Source: Phyllobacterium phragmitis
GTDB lineage: Bacteria; Pseudomonadota; Alphaproteobacteria; Rhizobiales; Rhizobiaceae
Assembly: GCF_002980495.1 (NCBI RefSeq)
Contig: NZ_PVBR01000006.1
Span: 186,001-250,000, forward strand
DNA length: 64,000 nucleotides
Direction: 5' to 3'
Position numbers and translations under genes: made by a program. Below, one piece after another: positions 34,699 to 43,091 of the stretch (position 1 is the stretch's first letter; each line of letters begins with the position of its first letter). The notes beneath the pieces were generated by a model that was not told the DNA's origin, ran no database searches, and saw only the letters and a program-made list of their open reading frames with translations.

Positions 34699-35630
34699 TG
34701 GTCCGCTACCTGCTCATCCGCCTTTTGAGGGCCTTCATCACCATCACGCTGGTCGTGACCTTCGCTTTCATTGTGCTGCGTGTGTCGGGCGACCCGGCGA
34801 TCAGCATCATGGGCGACAATGCCTCTCCAGAGGCGATGGCGGCCTTCCGCAAGGAGTGGGGTCTCGACCAGTCGATTTTTATCCAGTATTTCAATTATGT
34901 AACTGCGATATTCCAGGGTGACTTTGGTCATTCCATGCGAGGCGGCGGGCCTGCGCTTGACCTTGTGGTGTCGCGGATTCCTGCGACGGTGATGCTGACC
35001 CTGCCCGCTTTGTTGCTGAAGGTCGCCATCGGCGTGCCCGCGGGGATTTATGCAGCGCTCCACCACGACAAATCCCTCGATCGGACCGTCATGGTCACCG
35101 CGGTTGCGGGTTATACGGTGCCGAGTTTTGTCCTCGGCCTGCTTCTGGTGCAGATTTTCGCACTCTGGATGCCACTGCTGCCCACCGGGGGAACTGGCGA
35201 GCTTTCGCATCTGATCCTTCCAGTTCTCACCCTGGGGATCGGCGGCGCGGCTATCCTTGCGCGCTTCGTCCGCAGCGCAATGCTGGAGGTGCTGGGTCAG
35301 CCCTATATCCGGACGGCCAACGCCAAGGGAATCCCCTGGGGTGCTGTCGTGCGGGCCCATGCCCTTCCCAATGCGGCGATCCCCACCGTGACGATCATCG
35401 GCTTCATGGTTGGTAGTTTGATCGCGGGTTCGGTGGTGACTGAAAGCGTGTTCTCGTGGCCGGGCGTCGGCAATCTGCTTGTCGTATCGGTGACGGCGCG
35501 CGACCTCTCGGTGGTGCAATGCATCCTGTTGCTGGTCGCGGCCACCATGGTGCTTTCGAACATGTTCGTAGATATCCTTTACGGCATCCTCGATCCACGC
35601 CTTTCCAACGCCAACTCGGAAGGGCGGTGA
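34698..35630 (+). CDS. DppB-type ABC permease
   Basis: Six-helix inner-membrane permease of 310 residues. It has the class-typical N-terminal helix (LRAFITITLVVTFAFIVLR), the EAA loop around RTANAKGIPWGAVVRAHALPNAAIP and the C-terminal VFSWPGVGNLLVVSVTARD. The start overlaps the ATPase stop by one base. It forms the channel together with the next gene. Confidence 0.93.
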   Translation: MVRYLLIRLLRAFITITLVVTFAFIVLRVSGDPAISIMGDNASPEAMAAFRKEWGLDQSIFIQYFNYVTAIFQGDFGHSMRGGGPALDLVVSRIPATVMLTLPALLLKVAIGVPAGIYAALHHDKSLDRTVMVTAVAGYTVPSFVLGLLLVQIFALWMPLLPTGGTGELSHLILPVLTLGIGGAAILARFVRSAMLEVLGQPYIRTANAKGIPWGAVVRAHALPNAAIPTVTIIGFMVGSLIAGSVVTESVFSWPGVGNLLVVSVTARDLSVVQCILLLVAATMVLSNMFVDILYGILDPRLSNANSEGR

Positions 35631-35632
35631 CC

Positions 35633-36502
35633 ATGCGCACGAAGACAGGCGTGGCCGTTCAGATTGCCCGTAGCTCCGACGCCTCTAAACGGCGGCGCAT
35701 TCCCTTATCGGTGATGGTGAGTATCGCATGGATCGTCGTGGTCCTGCTGGTCGCCCTTTTCGCGGACCAGATCGCGCCGTTCCACTATACCTCACTGAAT
35801 TTACCGGACCGGTTGATCGGCCCCTTTGATCCGCAGCACTGGCTCGGGACGGACGAGCTCGGGCGCGATGTGCTGTCGCGGCTGGTCTACTCGGTCCGCA
35901 TCTCGGTTGTCGTCGCACTCGCCGCTACGGTGATTTCTGCGATCCTTGGCACGACCTTGGGCTTCATGGCGGCGCATTTCCGGGGCCCAGTCGAACATGT
36001 CATCCTCGTGCTGATCGATTTCCAGGCGGCGATGCCGTTTCTGGTCCTGTCCCTTTCGGTTCTTGCCTTCTTCGGGACCGGCCTGCCCCTGTTCATTGCC
36101 CTCATGGGTCTCTACGGCTGGGAACGGTTTGCCCGTGTCGCGCGAGGATTGGCGCTCTCGGCCGCTGCCCAGGGCTATGCGGGGGCGGTACGGCAATTGG
36201 GTGCTTCACCCCGGCGCATCTATCTGCGCCACATCCTGCCGAACGTTCTCTCGACGCTGATTGTCCTGATGACGCTGACCTTTCCCGAGATCATCCTGAT
36301 GGAAAGCAGTCTTTCCTTTCTCGGTCTCGGTGTTCAACCGCCAATGACGAGCCTGGGTAACATGGTCGGTTATGGTCGCGAATATATGACCCGGGCGCCC
36401 TGGATCATGCTCGCGCCAGCAGCCCTGATCGTGCTGACAACGCTGTCGATCAGCCTGCTTGGCGATTGGCTGCGTGATGGCCTCGATAAAGGATTGCGAT
36501 GA
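35633..36502 (+). CDS. DppC-type ABC permease
   Basis: Permease of 289 residues. The segment LGTDELGRDVLSRLVYSVRIS marks the DppC class, and the EAA loop is near AGAVRQLGASPRRIYLRHILPNVLS. The ATG at 35633 has AAGGGCGG before it and lies 2 bases after the previous stop. The frame back to 35456 is read-through in the preceding gene. It completes the importer. Confidence 0.92.
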   Translation: MRTKTGVAVQIARSSDASKRRRIPLSVMVSIAWIVVVLLVALFADQIAPFHYTSLNLPDRLIGPFDPQHWLGTDELGRDVLSRLVYSVRISVVVALAATVISAILGTTLGFMAAHFRGPVEHVILVLIDFQAAMPFLVLSLSVLAFFGTGLPLFIALMGLYGWERFARVARGLALSAAAQGYAGAVRQLGASPRRIYLRHILPNVLSTLIVLMTLTFPEIILMESSLSFLGLGVQPPMTSLGNMVGYGREYMTRAPWIMLAPAALIVLTTLSISLLGDWLRDGLDKGLR

Positions 36503-36566
36503 TGTGGCGCGTGAGACCTCGTCCTATGTTCGGCCGATGCACGCCCCAGTTTGCAAGGTGCTCCAG

Positions 36567-37736
36567 ATGAGAGTGATCATCATCGGCGCGGGAGCGATCG
36601 GCTGTTCCGTCGCCTATCATCTTGCCATGGATGGAGCGACGGTGACCATCGTTGATCCCGAAGGGCTGATGGGTGGCGCCTCGTTGGCCAGCTTCGCCTG
36701 GCTGAACTGCCACGACAAGCATCCCGAGGAGTATTACCGACTAGTGATGCGTGGCAACGCGGCGCATCGCGAGTTGGGCGAGACGATCGGCCATGCCAAC
36801 TGGCTCCGGTTGACCGGAACGCTCGAATGGTGGTTGGCCGGAACGGAGAAAGCCCAAGCGCATGCGGTCCGTCTGGAACGCCTACGCTCCTATGGTCATT
36901 CAATGGAGATGTTGAGCGCCGAGGAGGTGCTGGCGCTGGAGCCAGATGTCTCGCGCGTTAGCCTTGAGGGTTGCGAGGCAGTCTATTATCCAACCGACGG
37001 CGGCGTCGATACGGTCGTCTATCGCCACGTTCTGATGCGCGAGGCGGAACGGCGCGGGGCCACGCTTGTCGAGGCCGGCGTCGAGAACCTGCTGGTGAGC
37101 GCGGGGCGTGTCCGGGGCGTTAGCCTGCTTGAGGGCGGCGAACTAGAGGCCGATTACGTCGTCAACTGCGCTGGTCGCGCGGTCAATGTCATCGGCCGGA
37201 GCCTTGGTTATGCTCTGCCAATGGAATGGCGACCGGGCATGACCGTGATCACGGATGTGACCCGTAGCAATGTCAGCCGGATCCTCAAGGCTCCCGATAT
37301 ATACATCAAGCCCGAGGGCGCTGGCCGGCTCCTTCTGCATGCGAAGTCCGCCGATGAGATGATCGATGCTAGTGAGGGCCCAGACGCCGGACAGGCTGGC
37401 GCTGCGGAAATCATCCGGCTGGTCGAAGCCGTTCTTCCGACCGTGAGGGAGGCCACGATTGCTGCGGTACGGGTCTCTGTCAGGCCCTATCCCACTGACA
37501 GCAAGCCGGTTTTCGGCCCGATCACTGGGGTTGACGGTTATCACCTCGCGGTCATGCATTCGGGAATTTCCCTGAGCCCACTGATCGGGCGCGCTGCGGT
37601 GGAGGAGATCCTGCATGGCAGGCAGTCAACGGACTTTGCTCTCTACCGCCCGGAGCGGTTCTCGGCTGGGGAATGGGAGTCTTCTGTTGGATTATCGCCC
37701 TCCACTGGCGGGGAAATGCTTCCGACGCGCATTTGA
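36567..37736 (+). CDS. FAD-dependent oxidoreductase, DAO family
   Basis: Flavoprotein of 389 residues with an N-terminal Rossmann motif (MRVIIIGAGAIGCSVAYHLA) and the late DAO segment HSGISLSPLIGRAAVEEI. I start at the ATG at 36567, directly before the motif, with AAGGTG upstream; an ATG at 36537 is possible. It is 65 bases after the permease gene and in the same operon. It should oxidise an amine or N-substituted amino acid imported by the transporter. In a phosphonate setting, oxidation of an aminophosphonate derivative is one possibility, not shown. Confidence 0.85.
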   Translation: MRVIIIGAGAIGCSVAYHLAMDGATVTIVDPEGLMGGASLASFAWLNCHDKHPEEYYRLVMRGNAAHRELGETIGHANWLRLTGTLEWWLAGTEKAQAHAVRLERLRSYGHSMEMLSAEEVLALEPDVSRVSLEGCEAVYYPTDGGVDTVVYRHVLMREAERRGATLVEAGVENLLVSAGRVRGVSLLEGGELEADYVVNCAGRAVNVIGRSLGYALPMEWRPGMTVITDVTRSNVSRILKAPDIYIKPEGAGRLLLHAKSADEMIDASEGPDAGQAGAAEIIRLVEAVLPTVREATIAAVRVSVRPYPTDSKPVFGPITGVDGYHLAVMHSGISLSPLIGRAAVEEILHGRQSTDFALYRPERFSAGEWESSVGLSPSTGGEMLPTRI

Positions 37737-37811
37737 TGACACATATCGACCCGCACGATTTCGATCTGGAGCGTAGGCCGGCCCAGTTGCCAGCAAGAAA
37801 GGCATGACAAT

Positions 37812-39059
37812 ATGATCCAGCTTGGCTCGCTTGACCGCAAACGCGCCCACGCTCTTTTGGAAGAGGCCAGGCTGGATGGCATGGTCCTAATCCAGCCCGA
37901 ATCGGTGACTTATGCCACCGGCGCGAAGCCAGGCAGCGCGGCCGGTTGGCGTCGGGCCGGCGCAGTCTTTGTAATCGTGCCGGCGAATGCCAACGTGCCG
38001 ATGACAGCCATTGTCGGCGATTTTTATGCTGAAGAATTTCGTGCCGCATCGGGAATCGAAGACATTGTTACCTTTCCAGTCTGGGTCGATCTGATCGACA
38101 TTGCTCCGTATGAAAATGGAACACTGGTGGAGCGGCTGTCGCTGGCGCGTCCGGCCAAGTCGGCCCGTGCGCGACCTGCCAACTACGATGCCGACCTGAC
38201 CTTTGGTCTGCTGGCCGACGTGCTGAGGCGTCGCGGGCTCGCCTCGGCGCGGTTGGGCACTGAGTATGCTTTTCTTCCATTCGCCGATGCTGGGCGCTTC
38301 TCCTCCGCCTGCCCTGATGTTCGCTGGTCGGACGCCTCGCAGTTGGTGAGCCGGTTGCGGATGATCAAATCTCAGCAGGAAATCGCCTTGCTTCGGATCG
38401 CCGCTCAATCGGCGGAGGCAGGCGTGGCGGCGGCGATATCGAATCTCGAGCCCGGCCGCACCGGGGAACAGCTGTTCTCCAGCTTCCACGCCGCTTCATC
38501 GCGTCGTGCCGTCGAGCTCGGCTATGATGGTCCGATTTATCCTGTAGGGACCGTAACGGTAGGTCCGAAGGCAACCGGATGGGGGCGGCCGGCACAAAAG
38601 GGCGATATCATTCGTCTTGATGTTGGCTGCACCGTTCAGGGCTACACGTCCGATAGTGCCAGAACCGCTGTCATGGGCCAACCCAGCGAGGATCAGCGGG
38701 CTGTCTACAATTCGTTGCACAAGGCCTTTCACCGCGGGCTGGGATTGCTGCGCCCCGGCATTCCACTGCGCGCGGTTCACGCCGCGGCCATGAGGTCGAT
38801 GCACGATGACGGTTTTACCATGTATTGCCGGGGCCATTTCGGGCACGGTGTTGGTGCTTCGGTCTTCGTGGAGGAGTGGCCATTCATATCGGCTGACGAG
38901 CACATGGAGATCGAGGCAGGCATGGTGCTTGCCTATGAGCTGCCTTGGTATATCCGAGGCCTTGGCGCGTTCATGCTGGAAGATCAGTTCATTATCGCCG
39001 CCGAAACGGCCGAACCGTGTTGGTCGCTGTCGCGAAATCTGGTCGTCTGCGAATGCTGA
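37812..39059 (+). CDS. M24-family metallohydrolase (Xaa-Pro peptidase/creatinase/ectoine hydrolase type)
   Basis: Pita-bread-fold enzyme of 415 residues: an N-terminal creatinase-like domain to about residue 180 and the catalytic domain after it. Metal ligands appear in order: D and D in IRLDVGCTVQGYTSDSAR, H in RGHFGHGVG, E in AYELPWY, E in FMLEDQF. With all five present it should be a dinuclear metal hydrolase, cleaving an amide or peptide bond. Creatinase itself lacks metal ligands, so creatinase is excluded. As the last full gene of the importer operon, it may release an amino acid, such as phosphonoalanine, from a small peptide or acylated form. Confidence 0.87.
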   Translation: MIQLGSLDRKRAHALLEEARLDGMVLIQPESVTYATGAKPGSAAGWRRAGAVFVIVPANANVPMTAIVGDFYAEEFRAASGIEDIVTFPVWVDLIDIAPYENGTLVERLSLARPAKSARARPANYDADLTFGLLADVLRRRGLASARLGTEYAFLPFADAGRFSSACPDVRWSDASQLVSRLRMIKSQQEIALLRIAAQSAEAGVAAAISNLEPGRTGEQLFSSFHAASSRRAVELGYDGPIYPVGTVTVGPKATGWGRPAQKGDIIRLDVGCTVQGYTSDSARTAVMGQPSEDQRAVYNSLHKAFHRGLGLLRPGIPLRAVHAAAMRSMHDDGFTMYCRGHFGHGVGASVFVEEWPFISADEHMEIEAGMVLAYELPWYIRGLGAFMLEDQFIIAAETAEPCWSLSRNLVVCEC

Positions 39060-39106
39060 CGGACCGGCACAATCCTCCAACTTGATATCTGCGCTGTGAG
39101 GATGAT

Positions 39107-39352
39107 GTGCGTTTCCTTATCGTCAGCTTTGAGGGGATTCGCCCGGACCTCGTCTCTCCGGAGTTGACGCCAAACCTCTGCCGCTTGCAGGCGCGCGGCC
39201 TGACCTTGTCTGAACACCGTAGCATCTTTCCTAGCGAGCACGTTCGGTCACACCGGCGCGCTACATCGATAGACGAATCGTGGAGGGATATGACATCAAC
39301 AACCGCTGATATCGTAATGGTGATGAACGCCATCGCGGGATACCGATCTTAG
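39107..39352 (+). pseudogene. Truncated copy of the phosphodiesterase gene
   Basis: From a GTG at 39107, behind GAGGA, the first 45 codons read RFLIVSFEGIRPDLVSPELT and onward to FPSE. They match the start of the enzyme at 40405 (KFLIASFDGLRPDLISSELT ... YPSE) nearly residue by residue. After that the match ends, the catalytic threonine region is lost, and the frame stops at 39352. The remnant keeps its ribosome site and follows the M24 gene by 48 bases, so a full phosphodiesterase once ended this operon. The other copy survives 1.3 kb to the right. Confidence 0.85.
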
Positions 39353-40257
39353 CTGTCTTCGGCGGTGATGGAGGTCCGGCATAATCTTGTCAGCCATCGG
39401 CAAAATGTCCGCGCCAGGACGATGTTGGGAGTCCGATCGACCACGTATGCCCGATATTGCATTCCGCTCGGCGTCTGGGATCCCGGAACGATCTCCAGCA
39501 CACCATCCCGGACAAGCCCGCTTACGATGATCTCCGGGGCCACGAGCAGGCTGCGTCCCGTCGTAACCGCAGGCAGCGCCAGGTAATGATGGTCATAACG
39601 CGCGCCAAGCAGGATCTGATCTGCAGTGAGTTCCATCGCATTCAGCCAATTCGGAAGGATATCCGGCCGTGAGGTGATTGTGAGGACGGGCATGGTCTGC
39701 AATGCCCCAGCGCCTTTCCGGGCAACATGGCTTGGCGCGCCGACGCAAACGAGACGTTCTTCGTGAACGTCCCAATGCGCTCCTGGTTCGGCCAGGTCTA
39801 GGTCTCGGGTCAGCAGAACATCGAATCCGTCGAGCGCCGTCGGAGGCGCCATTGATGTGACGACATCAACCAGTGCGCCACCTGTTTGAGCGCTGAATGA
39901 CTCCAGATTGGGAATGAGAATCGTATAGGCAAACGTTGAAAGCGAGGTCCGGATAACGAGGCGGTTTCCGGCAGATTGCTGGCTCCGCCGCATGCGTTGC
40001 GCGGTAAAGCAGATCGTGTCCAGCGAGTCACCCACGACAGATACAAACGTGCGGCCAAAATCAGTGAGTTCGCTGGTGCGGCCCCTCCGTGCCAGCAGCT
40101 GTTCGCCAAGATAATGCTCAAGCACCGACAGATGCCGACTGACGGAACTTTGTGTGGTCCCAAGCGCGCGGGCCGCACCCGACACCCCGCCATGCCGGGC
40201 GATCATGGCAAAGGCGCGAATGGCATTCAGCGGGACATCCTGGTCCTCTTTCGACAC
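39349..40257 (-). CDS. LysR-family regulator (copy 2)
   Basis: LysR regulator of 302 residues. Winged helix: LNAIRAFAMIARHGGVSGAARALGTTQSSVSRHLSVLEHYLG. It is a close paralogue of the protein at 29995-30912, with shared RTSLSTFAYTILIPNL, LLTRDL, TSRPDILPNWL and GARYDHHYLALPAVT. It is divergent from the phosphodiesterase-Ugp-like operon at 40405, which it probably controls. The box GCAACTCATCGCA in the gap is nearly the same as at the first locus, so the two regulators may cross-talk. The two may respond to related phosphonates or phosphodiesters. Confidence 0.87.
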   Translation of the reverse strand: MSKEDQDVPLNAIRAFAMIARHGGVSGAARALGTTQSSVSRHLSVLEHYLGEQLLARRGRTSELTDFGRTFVSVVGDSLDTICFTAQRMRRSQQSAGNRLVIRTSLSTFAYTILIPNLESFSAQTGGALVDVVTSMAPPTALDGFDVLLTRDLDLAEPGAHWDVHEERLVCVGAPSHVARKGAGALQTMPVLTITSRPDILPNWLNAMELTADQILLGARYDHHYLALPAVTTGRSLLVAPEIIVSGLVRDGVLEIVPGSQTPSGMQYRAYVVDRTPNIVLARTFCRWLTRLCRTSITAEDS

Positions 40258-40306
40258 GGGCGGGCTCCGACAATTCTATTTCAACTTAACCATCGCCAAA
40301 ATCGGA

Positions 40307-40319
40307 GCAACTCATCGCA
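40307..40319. promoter_or_regulatory. Box shared by the two LysR divergent promoters (site 2)
   Basis: GCAACTCATCGCA, one base different from the box at 30948-30960, in the same place between a LysR gene and its divergent operon. It is the best candidate operator for this LysR pair. Confidence 0.55.
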
Positions 40320-40404
40320 AAATACGATATCTGTCACGTCCATGTTGCAATCCACCGCTACCGGTGACCCTGCGAAAAGGCAACAAATTTCGCAGGGAGA
40401 CAGT

Positions 40405-41919
40405 ATGAAGTTCTTGATCGCAAGTTTTGATGGGTTGCGGCCCGATCTGATATCCTCGGAGCTCACGCCCAACATTGCACGCGTCCAGGAATTAGGTGTG
40501 ACGCTCGGGCGACACACTACGGTCTATCCCAGTGAAACACGCGCCGCTTTTCCAAGTCTGGTCACCGGATCAGCCCCTGTCCGGCATGGCATGGTCGGAA
40601 ACAAGTTCGTCGACCGGAAAAGCATCCCTGAACGCTACATAGACACGTCCGACGCCGTTCTGCTCGATCAGCTGAACCGGGAAAGCGGCGGCCACCTAAT
40701 GACAGCGCCGACGCTTGGTGAGCTTTTGGCGGCATCTGGTAAAAGCCTGGCCGTCCTTGCGACGAACACGCCGGGCACAACGCGGCTTTTCCATCATAAG
40801 GCAGAGGACTTCGGTCATATCCGCCTTTCTGGGCATTTCCCGGAAGCATGTACGCCGGCTGATGTCCTGGCTCAGATCGAAGTCGAGTTCGGCAAGCTGC
40901 CCCCGGCCCCAGCGACCGGGCAGCCCGATTTTTCTGGGCAGGAATGGATCACGTCGGTTTTCCTCGATTACGTCTGGCCGCGACTTTCGCCGGATGTTGC
41001 AGTCCTCTCTTATGGGGAACCGGACACGACCTCGCATTTCCACGGAACCGGTTCCTCGACCACCCGCGAAATCATCGCCTATTGCGATGCCCAGTTTGGA
41101 CGCGTGCTCGAGTGGTGGGAAGCTGAGGGTCAGTCGGCCGGTGTCCAACTGATGCTTTCATCCGATCACGGCCACATCACCGCGCATACCCGCGTCTCGG
41201 TCATGGATGACCTGAGGATGGCAGGTTTTGCTCCCGGCCGGGCGCCCGACCCTGATGTCGACATCGTGGTCGTTCCAGGTCAGGTCGGAGCTCTTTACCT
41301 GCGAGACCGTGCAGCCGCCCAGGTGGCGCGCCTGGTCGAGGCAATGATGGACCAGCCCTGGTGCGGTCCCATATTCACGGCGCCTCGAAACGAAGTCGAG
41401 GGCATTGCCCCCGGCAGTTTTGCCAGCCGCCTTGTGCTCTGCGACCACGATCGGGCGCCGGACGTCTATTTCGCATTCCGTGCCGACGATGGCATCGACC
41501 AGTTCGGCCTCGCCGGCGGCACTTTCTATGATAACGATCGCGTCGCGGGCCTTGGCGTCCATGGCGGTCTGCACGCCAAGGAGCTGGCCGCAGTCGGGAT
41601 CGTCGCCGGTTCGCATTTCCGGGGTGGCGGAAGCGTGTCCACGATCCCCTCGGGCATATGCGATCTTGCGCCAACCATTTTGCACGGGCTGAGGCTCGCC
41701 GTTCCCTCGACAATGACGGGCCGTGTGCTTCGCGAAGCTCTCGCCAGCGCGACACAGGACAATTTTGAGCCTCATGTCGAAGCCGAGAATTTCGAAGCTG
41801 GCCTCGGCTCCTTCCGCCAGTCGCTTCGGCGCAATGTCATCGGCGGAACCATCTATCTGGAGGGCGGTGCTGCCGCCAATGATGCGACCGCAACACGCAA
41901 GCTCGAGGCCGCCGAATGA
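40405..41919 (+). CDS. Alkaline-phosphatase-superfamily phosphodiesterase/phosphonohydrolase
   Basis: Type I phosphodiesterase/nucleotide-pyrophosphatase-like enzyme of 504 residues. Metal site 1 aspartate is D9 (ASFDGLRPD); the likely nucleophile is T45 in SETRAAFPSLVTG. Other ligands are in GEPDTTSHFHG, SSDHGH and GGLHAKEL. The family includes phosphonoacetate hydrolase and phosphodiesterases, and the sequence cannot separate them. No signal peptide is seen, so it acts in the cytoplasm. The start at 40405 follows AGGGAGA. It leads an operon with a Ugp-like importer, the type used for glycerophosphodiesters, so a phosphodiester or phosphonate ester is the likely substrate. Confidence 0.85.
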   Translation: MKFLIASFDGLRPDLISSELTPNIARVQELGVTLGRHTTVYPSETRAAFPSLVTGSAPVRHGMVGNKFVDRKSIPERYIDTSDAVLLDQLNRESGGHLMTAPTLGELLAASGKSLAVLATNTPGTTRLFHHKAEDFGHIRLSGHFPEACTPADVLAQIEVEFGKLPPAPATGQPDFSGQEWITSVFLDYVWPRLSPDVAVLSYGEPDTTSHFHGTGSSTTREIIAYCDAQFGRVLEWWEAEGQSAGVQLMLSSDHGHITAHTRVSVMDDLRMAGFAPGRAPDPDVDIVVVPGQVGALYLRDRAAAQVARLVEAMMDQPWCGPIFTAPRNEVEGIAPGSFASRLVLCDHDRAPDVYFAFRADDGIDQFGLAGGTFYDNDRVAGLGVHGGLHAKELAAVGIVAGSHFRGGGSVSTIPSGICDLAPTILHGLRLAVPSTMTGRVLREALASATQDNFEPHVEAENFEAGLGSFRQSLRRNVIGGTIYLEGGAAANDATATRKLEAAE

Positions 41920-43091
41920 GCGCGATCACATTCGATCACATCCGCAAGTCCTACGGTGCCACCCAGGTGTTGCGCGATGTGTCGCTTTCGATCGAGAGCG
42001 GCGAATTTCTCACCCTGCTCGGCCCTTCGGGCTGCGGAAAATCGACGCTCCTGAGAATCCTGGCCGGTCTGGAACGGCAAGACGGCGGCTCGGTGCGCAT
42101 CGGCGACCGCCAGGTCGACGATCTTCGTCCCAAGCGTCGAGACGTTGCGATGGTGTTCCAGTCCTACGCCCTCTATCCGCACATGACGGTCGCCGGGAAT
42201 ATGGCGGTCCCCTTGCGTATGCGCCGGCTGAACTCATGGCAGCGTCTGCCGCTTATCGGCAAGCTGTTGCCGGGCACACGCCCCACCCTGGCAGAAATCG
42301 ACTCCGAGGTTTCAAGGACCGCGGCGGCCCTCGGTATCGATCACCTGTTGGCGCGCAAGCCCGGGCAGCTCTCGGGCGGGCAGCGCCAGCGTGTCGCCGT
42401 CGGTCGCGCGATGGTGCGCGAGCCAGCCGTGTTCCTGATGGACGAGCCGCTTTCCAATCTCGACGCCAAGCTGCGTGTTCAGATGCGGGCCGAAATCAAG
42501 GAACTCCATAAGCGGCTTGGCGTCACGTTCATTTACGTGACCCACGATCAGGCCGAGGCCATGACGCTGTCGGATCGAGTGGCCGTCATGCTCGATGGCG
42601 AACTGCTCCAGGTAGCCCCGCCGCGCGACATTTATGCCGATCCTCATGATCGGCGCGTCGCGGAGTTCATTGGATCTCCGAAGATCAACACGCTGGACGG
42701 CGCGGTGATCGAGCGCGGCCTGATGGCGACGTCCGGAGCGAAGCTTTCCGTGCCGGAGTCCATTGCTCCCGGCACGAAGCTCACGGTGGGCATCCGACCG
42801 GAGGCATTCAGCCTGATTACCCAGCCCGATGCTCCTAACGTGATCGAAGGGTTGGTTCATCTGATCGAGCATATGGGGTCGGATCTCTTTGTTCACCTTC
42901 TCGTCGAAGGCATGAATGAACCATTGATCGTCCGGCTGCACGCCGAACGGGCTCCTCATATTGGCTCCGGTCACAGACTGGTCGTCGGCGTGAAGCCAAC
43001 CCAGATGATGCTGTTCGATGAGGCGGGCCATCGTTTGCAGAAGACTGCTATCAGCGAGAGCCGAGTCACGCCAATTCGGGAAACTGCGTGA
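41916..43091 (+). CDS. UgpC/MalK-type ABC ATPase
   Basis: ATPase of 391 residues of the CUT1 sugar/glycerophosphate class. Walker A GPSGCGKS near residue 37, Q-loop MVFQSYALYPHMTV, signature LSGGQRQR, Walker B VFLMDEPLSNLDAK and the C-terminal TOBE/regulatory domain (LTVGIRPEAFSLI) are present. A short insertion after the Q-loop (RRLNSWQRLPLIGKLLPG) is longer than usual. The start overlaps the phosphodiesterase stop as ATGA. It powers the two permeases that follow. Confidence 0.92.
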   Translation: MSAITFDHIRKSYGATQVLRDVSLSIESGEFLTLLGPSGCGKSTLLRILAGLERQDGGSVRIGDRQVDDLRPKRRDVAMVFQSYALYPHMTVAGNMAVPLRMRRLNSWQRLPLIGKLLPGTRPTLAEIDSEVSRTAAALGIDHLLARKPGQLSGGQRQRVAVGRAMVREPAVFLMDEPLSNLDAKLRVQMRAEIKELHKRLGVTFIYVTHDQAEAMTLSDRVAVMLDGELLQVAPPRDIYADPHDRRVAEFIGSPKINTLDGAVIERGLMATSGAKLSVPESIAPGTKLTVGIRPEAFSLITQPDAPNVIEGLVHLIEHMGSDLFVHLLVEGMNEPLIVRLHAERAPHIGSGHRLVVGVKPTQMMLFDEAGHRLQKTAISESRVTPIRETA

